A DNA stretch of 64,000 nt from the NCBI GenBank assembly GCA_913061415.1, contig CAJXUD010000002.1, positions 412,394-476,393 on the forward strand, in the 5' to 3' direction. The notes beneath the pieces were generated by a model. The model was not told where the DNA came from. It ran no database searches and saw only the letters and a program-made list of their open reading frames with translations. Below are positions 30,746-42,292 of this stretch, piece after piece. Every line of letters starts with the position of its first letter. Within the stretch, counting starts at the first letter, position 1. The translations under genes and the position numbers were made by a program. The DNA is from an uncultured Oleispira sp. Lineage in GTDB: Bacteria > Pseudomonadota > Gammaproteobacteria > Pseudomonadales > Oceanobacteraceae.

Positions 30746-30781
30746 AAAACTTGATAGTAATTAAAATCACTATCAAGTTTT
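30746..30781. promoter_or_regulatory. 13-bp perfect inverted repeat 35 bp upstream of the methyltransferase-like gene
   Basis: AAAACTTGATAGT aattaaaatc ACTATCAAGTTTT. Confidence 0.65.
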
Positions 30782-30989
30782 AATACATAAATAATAGATA
30801 TATATATAGTTAAAAAGCAAACAGCAATTTTCTTTAACTAATCTAATGGCCGCTACAGAAAGCTATGATATTTTTAAGCAGAAAATGTAAACCAAAAAGC
30901 TTGTGCGTCCGTATACAAACTACAGCCTAGTACAACTGTTAATTGAAGTTTAAACAGATCAATAAAAAGCTAAATAGAAGTAAAACGGT

Positions 30990-32039
30990 ATGACGTCAAA
31001 TATTGAAACACTACTCGCAGGTGAGAAAGCGTTAGACAATGCACCCAAAACAGAACTGGCGGATGGGCGCTTCTGCATTCCTCAGCATTATTTAAGCTAC
31101 CAGCATACTTTGCAGTCTGTCGAACAGCTGTTATTGGATATTGACTTTGATCCACGCTATCCAGTATTTGTTAGCCAAGATAACTCAGATAAGCACTCAA
31201 ATAAAAACGCAGGAATTTATATTCAAGTAGGCATTGTCGGCATTGATAATTACAAGCCTTCTAATGCTGAAGTTTCTCAGGATAAAATCGTATATGGCCG
31301 AAAATGGCGCATTGAGCCGCAGCTGCCTACTTCGGAGATCATTCAGACGGTATTTTTGGCGTTAAAGAAAGCACGTGAACACGAGGTGAGAGAACTGTTC
31401 CGTTTAGAGACTCTAAATAAGACTACGACCCCTTTTAATAATCATCACGACTTGCCACTACTCACTAACAGTAGCGATCGACTACAGTCGGCCAAAGTCA
31501 CTGGGCCCCAGTCTGATCCCTCATTATTCAAGAAAGAGATAGAAGATGCGCTCTGTCGAATAAATTATGGCGGAATCCAGTTTGAATTAATGACGTTCAT
31601 GGCGCGGCACACGGGCGATTTCTTAGTCGATTTGAAGGTTATTCCTAGTAATAATCATACGTTGAGCGAATTAAGTAATACCCAATTCATAAGCCTTTTC
31701 ATTAAAAAGCTTGATGTGAATTATTTCCTCCACCAGCTGATGCAGCAATTGATTCAATTGAGTGATCGCTATGTAGATGAAGCCTTTACTTATCGTGGTT
31801 TTAATCGTTTTAGCTGGGATAATAATATTGAAGCCATCGCTCAGCTATCCAGTGAGGTTAGACAACTTCATAAATCGGAAGATGCGAAAAGCTTTACTCA
31901 ACACTGGCAGCTAAATAATTATGAAACGGATCGTAGTCGCATACCCGTGGTTGCTTCTGGTGCTTTATGGAGTAAATTGAAGGTTCAGCTAGAGCCTTTC
32001 TCTCCGATTGAAAGCACGCTTCCGATCAACTTTACCTAA
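30990..32039 (+). CDS. Protein of unknown function
   Basis: 349 aa long ORF with normal composition; no recognised family. Confidence 0.7.
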   Translation: MTSNIETLLAGEKALDNAPKTELADGRFCIPQHYLSYQHTLQSVEQLLLDIDFDPRYPVFVSQDNSDKHSNKNAGIYIQVGIVGIDNYKPSNAEVSQDKIVYGRKWRIEPQLPTSEIIQTVFLALKKAREHEVRELFRLETLNKTTTPFNNHHDLPLLTNSSDRLQSAKVTGPQSDPSLFKKEIEDALCRINYGGIQFELMTFMARHTGDFLVDLKVIPSNNHTLSELSNTQFISLFIKKLDVNYFLHQLMQQLIQLSDRYVDEAFTYRGFNRFSWDNNIEAIAQLSSEVRQLHKSEDAKSFTQHWQLNNYETDRSRIPVVASGALWSKLKVQLEPFSPIESTLPINFT

Positions 32040-32070
32040 ATTAGTGCCAGTATCCTAAAAACAAGAAGCA

Positions 32071-33108
32071 CTATGCATGCAAACTCGCCCGGTATTCACT
32101 GGGCGTGACTCCTGACCATTTCTTAAAAGCCCGACAAAAAACTGATGGGTTGGTTATGCCAATATAATTGGCAATTTGTTTAGTCGATTTACTCGACTGA
32201 TACAGCATTTGTTTCGCCATTGAAAATCGAACTTCATCGAGCAACTGCTGAAATGACACTCCTTCGGATTTCAGCTTGCGAGTTAGTGTTCTATGAGAGC
32301 AGGATAGCTGATCAGCTAACTGATCACGGTTAAGAAAAATCCCTTTTTTACCGCTGTAATGCATTATACGCCTAGCCTGAAAACTAATAGAACTTTGCTG
32401 CTCATGCTTTGCTTTTTCAAGATTGAGTTGAGCAATATAAACAGCCTGCATGGATGAATTTGGACTTTTAACTCTCTGAGCCAGTACTGCTCGAGGAATC
32501 CGTATTCTATTAATCGGTGAGTGACTATAAACAGGGGATTCAAACTGTTGCTCTAGCTGACTTTTATAATCTGAAACATCATGGCTAAAATAAAATTCAG
32601 CCTGTATCTCAAAACCTGAGCGTTTACCATAAAAATCAAAAGCACAACAAATCAACTCAACCAATGTTGATTCTGACTTATTAAAATTTGCGAGAGGTAA
32701 AATTTCTACATCAAGATATCTGTCGCTGTAATTAATACTAAAATCAAAGCCTGGTATAAAAAGCTCAGTATATTCTTGAAAAAGATTAAGTGCTTGTTCA
32801 GCATCCTGAGCATTAATAATGGCTAATCCCAGCATTCCTAGAGTATCCTCTTTGAAATGCTGCAGTATTTGTAAACTAAAAGGTTCATCTTTTTTAGCTA
32901 ACATTTTCCCTAGCGATATCATCAAGCAGACCTGATCGCCATCTAATAGAGCTTCTGGGTTTTGTAAAATATCCACAGGAATATTAATCAGTTCTAACCC
33001 TTTAGCAATCGAAAAGTCGAAAGCTAGACTCTGAGTAATCGTATCTATGAAATCTTTCGCTAGCTGACTATAGAATGCCGGAAATTTTAATTCTTTAAGT
33101 TCGCTCAT
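32071..33108 (-). CDS. AraC-family regulator with PF12625-type N-terminal domain
   Basis: C-terminal HTH SKSTKQIANYIGITNPSVFCRAFKKWSGVTPSEYR. Confidence 0.93.
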   Translation of the reverse strand: MSELKELKFPAFYSQLAKDFIDTITQSLAFDFSIAKGLELINIPVDILQNPEALLDGDQVCLMISLGKMLAKKDEPFSLQILQHFKEDTLGMLGLAIINAQDAEQALNLFQEYTELFIPGFDFSINYSDRYLDVEILPLANFNKSESTLVELICCAFDFYGKRSGFEIQAEFYFSHDVSDYKSQLEQQFESPVYSHSPINRIRIPRAVLAQRVKSPNSSMQAVYIAQLNLEKAKHEQQSSISFQARRIMHYSGKKGIFLNRDQLADQLSCSHRTLTRKLKSEGVSFQQLLDEVRFSMAKQMLYQSSKSTKQIANYIGITNPSVFCRAFKKWSGVTPSEYRASLHA

Positions 33109-33177
33109 GCGCTCAGTATCTTAAATATTTAGCTTAGAGTAGTATATTACACGACTTTCGCAATGCTCACCTTACCA

Positions 33178-34002
33178 TCAAGCAATGCCTAAACGGCTCA
33201 TTGCTTTCTCTAACAATACAGATTCATCAAAGTTATTAGGATGAAAACTTGGTTTGAAATAAGCTCGAAGAGCTTGACCTAAACCTTGATGATTCGCTAA
33301 CATTTCCTTATGAGTTTGCTTTATTAATCTTTTAGCTTCTTTTTTACTGTACCCATCTTGTATTAAAAAATCTTCTACTAAACTGTTTGACACACTGTGA
33401 ATGAATACTATCGCGCCAATATAACCCAATATTCGTAATAGATAGTTACCATTACTTTCTTGGTAAACATCAAAAGCAACCGCTTTATGCTCAATTTCTT
33501 CAATGGCATGCCATTGAATTAGATCACGCATCGCGGGATGTGATTTCTCGATATCTTCATCATTCAACGTAGCAGCACCTAATATTGCAGTTAAATGCTC
33601 AGCACCAGCAGTTAAAGAAAGACGAAAACCCGCCGGTAATACATCGCGCATTTTTAAAATAAACTTATCGATTTTATTAAGCTTTCTGCGAAATGTATAT
33701 CCATTCTGCTCAAGTACATCAAAGAACTTTTCGTGCTCTATAGCATGCTGTGTTTCCTGACCAAAAAAACCTCGAGCTTGTTGTTTTAAATCTGGGTTAT
33801 CAATTTTATTCAAACCATCACGTACAGCTCGCATGAAAAAGCGCTCACCTTCCGGAAATAGCAGATTTAAACCATCAAACAAATGACTTTTAGCCAAACT
33901 GCCATTCATATAGTTTTTTGGCACATCAGTGAAATCGAAATTCATTTTTCGCACTGGAATTGTCGAATTTCCACTGTATTTTGTATTCAATAGTTTGCTC
34001 AT
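33178..34002 (-). CDS. PF10118-type metal-dependent hydrolase
   Basis: FPEGERFFMRAVRD, GFFGQETQHAIEHEKFFDVL, WHAIEEIEHKAVAFDVY. Confidence 0.88.
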   Translation of the reverse strand: MSKLLNTKYSGNSTIPVRKMNFDFTDVPKNYMNGSLAKSHLFDGLNLLFPEGERFFMRAVRDGLNKIDNPDLKQQARGFFGQETQHAIEHEKFFDVLEQNGYTFRRKLNKIDKFILKMRDVLPAGFRLSLTAGAEHLTAILGAATLNDEDIEKSHPAMRDLIQWHAIEEIEHKAVAFDVYQESNGNYLLRILGYIGAIVFIHSVSNSLVEDFLIQDGYSKKEAKRLIKQTHKEMLANHQGLGQALRAYFKPSFHPNNFDESVLLEKAMSRLGIA

Positions 34003-34207
34003 TGTACTAACCTCACCATTTTTAAGTCAGACTGTTATTATTCTTATTCGAACTAAATCTTACTAATGGGTAGATTAGCCTAGGCGACAAGCGGTTAAGT
34101 GACAAGATATATGCAAATTGTGACAAGAGCGAGAAGGTGAACTCATTTTTCAATGCAAAATCCGATAAAGCCATACACTCATTAATGTGTATGGCGACAT
34201 GTATTTG

Positions 34208-35377
34208 TTAACGAACATCTTTCAATAACTCACGCGCTATAATCACTCGCTGAATCTCACTAGTACCCTCATAAATGGTCGTGATGCGAACGTCGCGGCT
34301 ATAACGCTCCAGTGGGTAATCTTTTATGTAGCCATTCCCCCCCATTAATTGCAGCGCGGTATAACAAGCACTATTGGCCTTCTCTGTGGCGAACAGCTTG
34401 GCCATTGAAGCTTGCTTGGAAAACAGTTGGCCTTTTTCTTTCGTATCCGCGGCGTTCATCAATAATAAACGTGAGGCTTCTAAGTCGGTATAGGCATCGG
34501 CCATCATCCATTGAATACCTTGGAAATCAGCAATCGCTTGGCCAAATTGCTGACGCTCGGTAATGTAGTTTCGTGCAAAATCCATAGCAGCTAGACCCAG
34601 ACCTAAGGCCAATGACCCGATGCCGATACGGCCACCCGCTAATTCACTTACCGCGACTTTAAAACCCTGGTTTAACTCCCCCATTAAAGAATCTTTAGGA
34701 ATACGGCAGTTATCAAATACCACCTCGTTGGTTGACGATGCATACTGGCCCATTTTTTCTTCGGCTTTGGATACTGACATTCCAGGCAAAAATCCCTGCG
34801 AATCTTTTTCAACTAAAAAGCATGAGATGCCTTTACCACGAGGTAGGGATTTATCAGTGACTGCCCATACAATAAATACTCCCGCATACTCAGCACTGGT
34901 TATGTATTGTTTAGTGCCATTTAGCACCCATTCATCACCGTCTAATACCGCGGTGGTTTTCATGTTAGAAGGGTCAGAGCCCGCGGTGGTTTCAGTTAAA
35001 CAAAAAGCCCCTGCAGAATATTCGCCACTGCATAATTTAGGTAAGTACTTTTCTTTTTGCTCTGCTGAAGCCACCACCTGAATAACCTCTGCGACCATGT
35101 TGTTAACCGACATGGTCACTGCAGTAGAAGCACACGCTTTGGCTATTTCAGTAATAGCGATACTGAATCCCACTGTACCCACGTCGGTGCCACCATACTG
35201 GCTTTCAATATTTAGGCCCATAAACCCGAGTTCGGCGAGCTTTTTTAAGTTGGCTAAATAAATTTCTCGACCGCCCTCTTGCTCTAGTTTATCGGCGACA
35301 GGGTCCAATTCAGTTTGGGCAAATTTTTGTGCCAATTGTTGAATCATTAACTGGTCGTCGCTTAAAGTCATATCCAT
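34208..35377 (-). CDS. Acyl-CoA dehydrogenase
   Basis: FCLTETTAGSDPSNMKTTA, LQLMGGNGYIKDYPLERYSRDVRITTIYEGTSEIQR. Confidence 0.95.
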   Translation of the reverse strand: MDMTLSDDQLMIQQLAQKFAQTELDPVADKLEQEGGREIYLANLKKLAELGFMGLNIESQYGGTDVGTVGFSIAITEIAKACASTAVTMSVNNMVAEVIQVVASAEQKEKYLPKLCSGEYSAGAFCLTETTAGSDPSNMKTTAVLDGDEWVLNGTKQYITSAEYAGVFIVWAVTDKSLPRGKGISCFLVEKDSQGFLPGMSVSKAEEKMGQYASSTNEVVFDNCRIPKDSLMGELNQGFKVAVSELAGGRIGIGSLALGLGLAAMDFARNYITERQQFGQAIADFQGIQWMMADAYTDLEASRLLLMNAADTKEKGQLFSKQASMAKLFATEKANSACYTALQLMGGNGYIKDYPLERYSRDVRITTIYEGTSEIQRVIIARELLKDVR

Positions 35378-35467
35378 AAAAAGTATCTCTTATCATTATT
35401 AGTTTTTACATTTGAAGCTTGGTTAGCCTTCATTTTATTTTTATTATCAACTTGATAGCTTAAATTA

Positions 35468-36487
35468 TTAAAGCTGTCGGAAATTACGGGGAGTCTGCCC
35501 CGTCCATTGTTTGAAAGCACGAGTAAACGCGGCCGGCTCGTTGAACCCTACTTCACGAGAAATTTGATTGATCGCCAACTCATTATCCGTTAGCAGTTTT
35601 ATTGCGTGATTTTTTCGCAAGGTATCTTTAATACTTTGATAGCTGCTATGTTCTTCACTTAACCTGCGACGCAAATTACGAGAGCTCATATTAAAATAAC
35701 TGGCCACGTCTTCGATCAATGGCATTGAGTTCAGGCTGCCTTCATTAATCGTCTCACCCATGTAAGTCATAACTTGGCTGGTGAAGGTATTTGAGAATAA
35801 GGGTTTACTTAATAAGTCTGCGGGGGATTTTTTGAGAAATTCATGTAATTCTTTTTCACTGCGTTTAATCGGTAACGATAACGCACTGCGGTCAAATACA
35901 ATGCTATTTTTAGTTTGATTAAAACGACAATGACAAGGAAAAAATAAACTGTATTCTTTCACATGCGCTGGCGGTGAATATTTAAAATCAGCATATTTCA
36001 ACGGCACTTTATTACCCACCAGCCAAATCGCAAACCGATGCCAAACTAATAAAAAGAACTCGATTAACAAATGCTCTGGATCAAGAGACTCATCGTTTAA
36101 TTGAATACTAAAAATGGCTTCGTTTTCTTTGTCATTATCAACTTCGATAAAACTCACTCCTAAGTCGTTACGAATTAAATGATAAAACTGTGCGCCATGA
36201 GTCAATGCTTCTCTTAAGGTTCGGCACTGAATCGACTGCCGCGCCATCATGGCGAACACACCTTGCTTGCAGGGCTGACTGGTAAAGCCCATGAACTCAT
36301 CATCCAACTGCTTCCATACCGACTGAATCAACTGAGTAATCACTTGAGGCGCTACTCGCTGATCAGATGTAATCTCTGTCAAACCCACAGACTGCAGTAA
36401 TGAATCCGTGTCGTAATTCAAGCGCTTAGCGCCCTCAATCACAGCCTGGGCATAATAAGCGGTTATGGTATGGGTTTTATTATTCAT
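35468..36487 (-). CDS. AraC-family regulator with PF12625-type N-terminal domain
   Basis: C-terminal HTH ELAINQISREVGFNEPAAFTRAFKQWTGQTPRNFR. Confidence 0.93.
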   Translation of the reverse strand: MNNKTHTITAYYAQAVIEGAKRLNYDTDSLLQSVGLTEITSDQRVAPQVITQLIQSVWKQLDDEFMGFTSQPCKQGVFAMMARQSIQCRTLREALTHGAQFYHLIRNDLGVSFIEVDNDKENEAIFSIQLNDESLDPEHLLIEFFLLVWHRFAIWLVGNKVPLKYADFKYSPPAHVKEYSLFFPCHCRFNQTKNSIVFDRSALSLPIKRSEKELHEFLKKSPADLLSKPLFSNTFTSQVMTYMGETINEGSLNSMPLIEDVASYFNMSSRNLRRRLSEEHSSYQSIKDTLRKNHAIKLLTDNELAINQISREVGFNEPAAFTRAFKQWTGQTPRNFRQL

Positions 36488-36692
36488 GCTTATCCAGAGG
36501 TCGCAATGTCCGTTTAAGATACTTATATTAGAATAATGTACGAATAATTAATAGACCCTGTCCGTTTTAGATAATTAATTAGCCTTTTATGACATTGCGC
36601 AGTGTTAATAATTTAGCCACTATCTAGGCATCAACCTATCTAAGCAAAGTTAGAATCTAGACATAGCTATAAATATAAAAAGAGGATTTCAA

Positions 36693-37454
36693 ATGGATAT
36701 TCAAGGTGTACCTGCAGTTGTTACCGGTGGCGCTTCTGGTTTAGGTGAAGCAACCGCAAGATTTTTAGCCAGCCAAGGCGCTAAAGTTGCCGTATTTGAC
36801 GTACAGATGGATAAAGCCGAAGCCGTTGCCAAAGACATTGGCGGTATCGCGGTTTTTTGTGACGTTACCAGTGCAGAAAGCGCGGAACAAGCCATGCAAA
36901 CCGCTAAAGACGCCCATGGTTTATGCGGCATTGCAGTGAACTGTGCAGGCATTGGTAACCCAGGTCGCATCATCGGCCGTGAAGGCCCAATGACATTGGA
37001 TTTCTTCAGTAAGGTTGTGCAAGTAAACCTAGTCGGTTCTTTTAATATTCTGCGTTTAGCCGCCGACCAAATGAAAGATCGTGAAGCCAACAGTGATGGC
37101 GAACGCGGTGTGATTATTTCAACGGCTTCGGTAGCCGCGTTTGAAGGTCAAATTGGTCAAGCCGCTTACTCAGCATCGAAAGGTGGCATTGTTGCCATGA
37201 CGCTACCCGCTGCTCGTGAACTGGCCAAATTTGGTGTGCGCGTTTTAGCCATCGCCCCAGGTTTGTTTATGACACCGATGATGGAATCTTTCTCGCAAGA
37301 AATTCAAGACAGCTTAGCCTCAACCTTACCGTTCCCATCTCGCTTGGGTAAGCCCGAAGAATTCGGTCGCTTAGTCAGAGACATCGTAGAAAACCCGATT
37401 CTTAACGGTGAAGTTATTCGCATCGATTCGGCTTTGCGCATGGCGCCTAAATAG
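36693..37454 (+). CDS. SDR 3-hydroxyacyl-CoA dehydrogenase (HSD17B10-like)
   Basis: [33 protein letters not shown]; last-segment [17 protein letters not shown]. Confidence 0.92.
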   Translation: MDIQGVPAVVTGGASGLGEATARFLASQGAKVAVFDVQMDKAEAVAKDIGGIAVFCDVTSAESAEQAMQTAKDAHGLCGIAVNCAGIGNPGRIIGREGPMTLDFFSKVVQVNLVGSFNILRLAADQMKDREANSDGERGVIISTASVAAFEGQIGQAAYSASKGGIVAMTLPAARELAKFGVRVLAIAPGLFMTPMMESFSQEIQDSLASTLPFPSRLGKPEEFGRLVRDIVENPILNGEVIRIDSALRMAPK

Positions 37455-37482
37455 TCGCCTGAAATACAAGAAGGAAACTAGC

Positions 37483-38691
37483 ATGACAACTGAAGCGTAT
37501 ATTTTCGATGCCATTCGTACCCCACGCGGGCGCGGCAAAGCCAACGGCGCATTGCACGAGGTAAAACCCATCACGTTGCTTTCTGATTTATTAATCAGCC
37601 TGCAAGAACGTAATCAATTCGATACCGCTGCAGTGGATGACATCGTCATGGGCTGTGTGACTGCCGTTGGCGATCAAGGTGCCGTAATCGCTAAAACCGC
37701 TGCACTCGCTGCAGGCTGGGATAATGATGTAGCAGGTGTTGTTCTCAACCGCTTTTGCGCATCGGGCTTAGAAGCAGTTAATACCGCTGCGATGAAAGTA
37801 CGTTCTGGTTGGGAGCACTTAATTGTTGCTGGCGGTGTTGAATCGATGTCACGCGTGCCGATGGGCAGCGATGGTGGTGCTTGGGCGATGGACCCAGAAA
37901 CCAATATCGCTACCAAATTTATGCCACAAGGGATTGGCGCAGATTTGATTGCGACCCTTGGCGGATTCTCCCGTGAAGATGTCGATGCTTTTGCTATGCG
38001 CTCTCATCAAAAGGCAGCCGCGGCTTGGCAGAAATCGGCATTTCAAAAATCGATTATTCCGGTAAAAGATCGTAACGGTTTAACCATCTTGGATCACGAC
38101 GAATTAATTCGCCCAGACAGCACCGTCGAAACCTTAGGACAATTAAAACCCTCATTCAAAGCCATGGGCGATATGGGATTTGATAACGTTGCCAAACAAG
38201 CTTATCCACAGGTTGAATTTATTAACCACATTCATAGCCCCGGCAACTCCTCTGGCATTGTTGATGGTGCCGCCGCTGTTTTAATGGGTAGCGAAAGCGC
38301 AGGCAAACAATTCAACATGAAGCCACGTGCTCGCATTGTTGCCACCGCCGTAGTGGGTGCAGAACCCACCATTATGCTCACAGGCCCAGGGCCCGCCGCG
38401 CGCAAAGCATTAAAAGTGGCCGGCATGGACGTTTCTGATATCGATCTATTTGAAGTGAACGAAGCCTTTGCTTCTGTGGTGATGCGCTTTATCGACGAGA
38501 TGGGTATCAGCGAAGACATAGTAAACGTCAATGGCGGATCAATCGCTATGGGTCACCCGTTAGGTGCAACTGGAGCCATGATTTTAGGCACGCTATTAGA
38601 TGAACTCGAAGCTCGCGATTTAAAAACCGGCCTAGTGACGTTATGCGTGGGTGGTGGCATGGGTATAGCAACGATTATTGAGCGTGTATAG
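37483..38691 (+). CDS. Acetyl-CoA C-acyltransferase (thiolase)
   Basis: [48 protein letters not shown] 37483 preferred over upstream ORF start. Confidence 0.96.
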   Translation: MTTEAYIFDAIRTPRGRGKANGALHEVKPITLLSDLLISLQERNQFDTAAVDDIVMGCVTAVGDQGAVIAKTAALAAGWDNDVAGVVLNRFCASGLEAVNTAAMKVRSGWEHLIVAGGVESMSRVPMGSDGGAWAMDPETNIATKFMPQGIGADLIATLGGFSREDVDAFAMRSHQKAAAAWQKSAFQKSIIPVKDRNGLTILDHDELIRPDSTVETLGQLKPSFKAMGDMGFDNVAKQAYPQVEFINHIHSPGNSSGIVDGAAAVLMGSESAGKQFNMKPRARIVATAVVGAEPTIMLTGPGPAARKALKVAGMDVSDIDLFEVNEAFASVVMRFIDEMGISEDIVNVNGGSIAMGHPLGATGAMILGTLLDELEARDLKTGLVTLCVGGGMGIATIIERV

Positions 38692-38702
38692 GAGAGAGTA
38701 TT

Positions 38703-40862
38703 ATGAATATGAGTTCAGTAATTTATGAAAAAGATCAGGATAATATTGTTCACCTGATTCTTGATAAACCCAATGCTAATGCCAACTTAATGGATCAAGA
38801 ATTCACTGCGTCATTAATCGCCGCAGTCGAAAAACTGCGTGAAGATGATTACTCTGGTGTGATTCTTCGATCAAATAAATCAACTTTTTTTGCCGGTGGT
38901 AATCTCGACGATTTATTTGCTACGCAAAAAGAAAACGCCGATGTCTTGTATGACATGGTGAACCGTTTAAAGCTTGCCATGCGCGAAATAGAAACCCAAG
39001 GTAAACCGGTTGTCGCTTGCATCAATGGCGCTGCGTTAGGCGGTGGTTGGGAATTAGCATTATCTGCGCACTACCGCATTGCTTTATGCAAAGGCGTTAT
39101 TTTAGGTTTACCAGAAGTCACCTTAGGCTTATTACCCGGTGGTGGCGGTGTGATTCGCATGACCCGTTTATTAGGTGTTCAGGCGGCCATGCCTTATTTA
39201 TTAGAAGGCCAACAATTCAAACCCGAAAAAGGGTTAGAGCTGGGCCTAATCAACGAGGTTGTTGAGTCGCCAGAAGCGATGCTTACAGCCGCTATAGATT
39301 GGATTAAACAAACCCCTGCTGCAACTCAACCTTATGATGTAAAAGGCTACAAGGTACCGGGTGGACTTCCGACGCAACCCGCGTTAGCCAGAATGCTACC
39401 GATTGCACCAGCTATGATTCGTGCAAAAACCAAAGGCACCTTGCCTGCGCCTGAATCGATTTTGGCGGTTATGGTGGAAGGTTTGCAAGTTGATATCGAT
39501 ACCGCGATGCGCATTGAATCGCGTTATTTTGTTGAGCTGGTATGCAGCCAAGTCGCCAAGAATATGATTAATACTTTTTGGTATCAGCTGAATGAAATCA
39601 AAGCCGGTGCTGCCCGCCCAAAAAATATTGAACGTAAAAAAGTCCAGAAAGTCGGCATCTTAGGTGCAGGCATGATGGGCGCTGGTATTGCGTATTCTTC
39701 GGCGGCAAAAGGCATAAACGTTGTTTTAAAAGACGTTAACATTGCATCGGCTGAAAAAGGCAAAGCCTACTCTGAAAATATTGTTAATAAAAAAGTAAAA
39801 CAAAAACGCTTAAGCAGCGATAAAGCCGACGCGTTATTAAATGCCATTCTACCGACAGAAAATGCCGCAGATTTAGCCGATTGTGATTTGGTGATTGAGG
39901 CGGTATTTGAAGATCGTGGTTTAAAAGCCAAGGTGACTCAAGAAGCCGAAGCTCAATTATCTGCTAACGCAGTGTTTGCATCGAATACTTCTACTCTTCC
40001 GATCACAGGTTTAGCGGAAGCATCACAGCGCCCTGAAAACTTTATTGGTCTGCACTTTTTCTCACCTGTGGATAAAATGCCTTTGGTAGAAATTATCTGC
40101 GGTGAAAAAACCTCTGATGAAACTCTTGCTCTGGCGTATGACTATGTTCAGCAAATTGGTAAGACGCCGATCGTTGTAAACGATAGCCGAGGCTTTTATA
40201 CCTCACGTGTTTTTGGCACCTTCGCTAACGAAGGCATTGCGATGTTAGGCGAAGGATTTTCCGCCTCAGCTATCGAAAATGCGGCGTATTTATCTGGCTT
40301 TCCGGTTGGCCCATTAGCGGTTACCGACGAAGTGAGTTTGACCTTAGTCGATAAAATTCGTAAGCAAACCAAGCTAGATTTGGAAGCCGAAGGCAAACAA
40401 TATCAATACCACCCTTCCGAAGCGGTAGTTGATAAAATGTTAGCGCTAGATCGCGCGGGCAAGTTAGCGGGCTCTGGATTTTATTCTTATGCCGATAACG
40501 AATTGGCTAGCGGTTCAAAGAAGCAACTTTGGACGGGGTTAAAACAACAGTTTGAGCAAGCCGACAAAGTGATTGATTTGAATGTGCTTAAAGATCGACT
40601 GCTTTACATTCAAGCCATCGAAACGGTTCGCTGTTTGGAAGAGAATGTTTTAACCAGCGTTCGCGATGCCAACATTGGTTCGATTATGGGCATTGGTTAT
40701 CCTGTTTGGACAGGCGGCATCTTACAGTTTATTAATCAAACTGGCTTAAACACTTTTATTGAACGCGCTGAATATTTACATGCGGCGTTTGGTGAACGTT
40801 TTAAAGTGCCTAATATATTAAAAGAGATGGCTAAAGATAATTTAGTTTTTAAAGACAACTAA
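38703..40862 (+). CDS. Multifunctional enoyl-CoA hydratase/3-hydroxyacyl-CoA dehydrogenase (FadB/FadJ-like)
   Basis: [19 protein letters not shown] hydratase; [17 protein letters not shown] Rossmann; [15 protein letters not shown]. Confidence 0.95.
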   Translation: MNMSSVIYEKDQDNIVHLILDKPNANANLMDQEFTASLIAAVEKLREDDYSGVILRSNKSTFFAGGNLDDLFATQKENADVLYDMVNRLKLAMREIETQGKPVVACINGAALGGGWELALSAHYRIALCKGVILGLPEVTLGLLPGGGGVIRMTRLLGVQAAMPYLLEGQQFKPEKGLELGLINEVVESPEAMLTAAIDWIKQTPAATQPYDVKGYKVPGGLPTQPALARMLPIAPAMIRAKTKGTLPAPESILAVMVEGLQVDIDTAMRIESRYFVELVCSQVAKNMINTFWYQLNEIKAGAARPKNIERKKVQKVGILGAGMMGAGIAYSSAAKGINVVLKDVNIASAEKGKAYSENIVNKKVKQKRLSSDKADALLNAILPTENAADLADCDLVIEAVFEDRGLKAKVTQEAEAQLSANAVFASNTSTLPITGLAEASQRPENFIGLHFFSPVDKMPLVEIICGEKTSDETLALAYDYVQQIGKTPIVVNDSRGFYTSRVFGTFANEGIAMLGEGFSASAIENAAYLSGFPVGPLAVTDEVSLTLVDKIRKQTKLDLEAEGKQYQYHPSEAVVDKMLALDRAGKLAGSGFYSYADNELASGSKKQLWTGLKQQFEQADKVIDLNVLKDRLLYIQAIETVRCLEENVLTSVRDANIGSIMGIGYPVWTGGILQFINQTGLNTFIERAEYLHAAFGERFKVPNILKEMAKDNLVFKDN

Positions 40863-40876
40863 CTTTAATTTTACAA

Positions 40877-41056
40877 GATTCCTAATTGAGTATTTCTTCC
40901 GAAAAACGGCGTAAATAGTTCACAAAGCACATCCTGTACTTTGCCCTTCGGGCAACCAAGTTGTGCAAAATGAGTGTCCCGCCATTTTGTCCCTGTAGCC
41001 TTAACTAAAACATCCATGTTTTAGATATTTGCTACAGAATTACTCAATCAGGAATC
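40877..41056. repeat. 180-bp structured intergenic element bounded by 16-bp terminal inverted repeats
   Basis: GATTCCTAATTGAGTA (40877-40892) / TACTCAATCAGGAATC (41041-41056), 15/16; internal hairpins TTGCCC-TTC-GGGCAA (40941-40955) and CTGTAGC..CTAAAACAT-CC-ATGTTTTAG..GCTACAG (40993-41037). Confidence 0.75.
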
Positions 41057-41136
41057 ATCTGGTTATATAAAAAATATTATAGAATTATTTTAAATAATAA
41101 AAATAACTAATAATAAACTAACAGTAGGGAATAAAA

Positions 41137-42285
41137 ATGATTAAACGTACTGCATTTGATTCTGAACATGACATGTTTCGCGACAGTTTCCGTAAATTCT
41201 TAAAAGAAGAAGCGGTTCCGTTTCATGAGCAATGGGAAAAAGACGGCCAAGTATCGCATGAGTTTTGGAAGAAAGCGGGGGCACAAGGTTACTTATGCCC
41301 TACTGTACCCGAAGCCTACGGTGGCTCAGAAGCTGACTTCCGTTACAACGCAGTGGTATCAGAAGAAGTCGCCAACTTTGGCTTAACCGGCATTGGTTTC
41401 AACCTGCACTCCGATATCGCCGTACCGTATTTAATGGCTTATGGCACCGAAGAACAAAAACAGAAATACCTACCGGGTTGCGTCAGCGGCGACATTGTTA
41501 CCGCCATTGCAATGACAGAGCCTGGTACAGGTTCCGACTTACAAAATGTTAAAACCAACGCCGTATTAAGCGACGATGGTGAGCACTATATTCTTAACGG
41601 TTCAAAAACCTTTATCACCAACGGCCAGCTTGCCGACCTTGTGATTGTTGTGGCTAAAACAAATCCTGATGGTGGTTCAAGAAGCAGTAGTTTGTTATTA
41701 GTTGAAACCGGAATGGAAGGTTTTGTAAAAGGTCAAAACCTAAATAAAATCGGCATGAAGGCTCAAGATACCTCTGAATTATTTTTCCAAGATGTCAAAG
41801 TACCTAAAGCGAATTTATTAGGCGAAGAAGGCATGGGCTTTATTTACCTGATGCAAGAATTGCCACAAGAACGTCTATCTGTTTCATTAGCGGCAGTGTC
41901 TTGTGCTGAATCGATTTTGGCACAAACTGTTGAGTATGTGAAAGACCGCAAAGCGTTTGGAAAGACGATTGCGTCGTTTCAAAATACACAATTTAAACTG
42001 GCAGAAATGTCGTCTACCGTGACCATGGCCCGAGTCTTTATTGATAAATGCTTAGAACTGCATTTAGACAAAGAATTAGATTCTGTGACCGCCGCCAAAT
42101 TGAAGTTACTGACGACGGATATTCAATGCGATGTGGTTGATGAATGCTTGCAGCTTCATGGTGGCTACGGCTATATGTGGGAATACCCTGTCGCCCGCGC
42201 TTATGCTGATGCTCGTGTGCAGAAAATTTACGCAGGCACCAACGAAATCATGAAACTGATTATTGGTCGTGACCTGATTAAATAA
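41137..42285 (+). CDS. Acyl-CoA dehydrogenase (long-chain type)
   Basis: AMTEPGTGSDLQNVKTNA; LQLHGGYGYMWEYPVARAYADARVQKIYAGTNEIMK. Confidence 0.95.
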   Translation: MIKRTAFDSEHDMFRDSFRKFLKEEAVPFHEQWEKDGQVSHEFWKKAGAQGYLCPTVPEAYGGSEADFRYNAVVSEEVANFGLTGIGFNLHSDIAVPYLMAYGTEEQKQKYLPGCVSGDIVTAIAMTEPGTGSDLQNVKTNAVLSDDGEHYILNGSKTFITNGQLADLVIVVAKTNPDGGSRSSSLLLVETGMEGFVKGQNLNKIGMKAQDTSELFFQDVKVPKANLLGEEGMGFIYLMQELPQERLSVSLAAVSCAESILAQTVEYVKDRKAFGKTIASFQNTQFKLAEMSSTVTMARVFIDKCLELHLDKELDSVTAAKLKLLTTDIQCDVVDECLQLHGGYGYMWEYPVARAYADARVQKIYAGTNEIMKLIIGRDLIK

Positions 42286-42292
42286 ACTTTAT

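Noticed and set aside
37408-37482. Upstream extension of the thiolase ORF
   Set aside because: Overlaps the SDR 3' end; the family N-terminus and an RBS (aaggaa) support ATG 37483.
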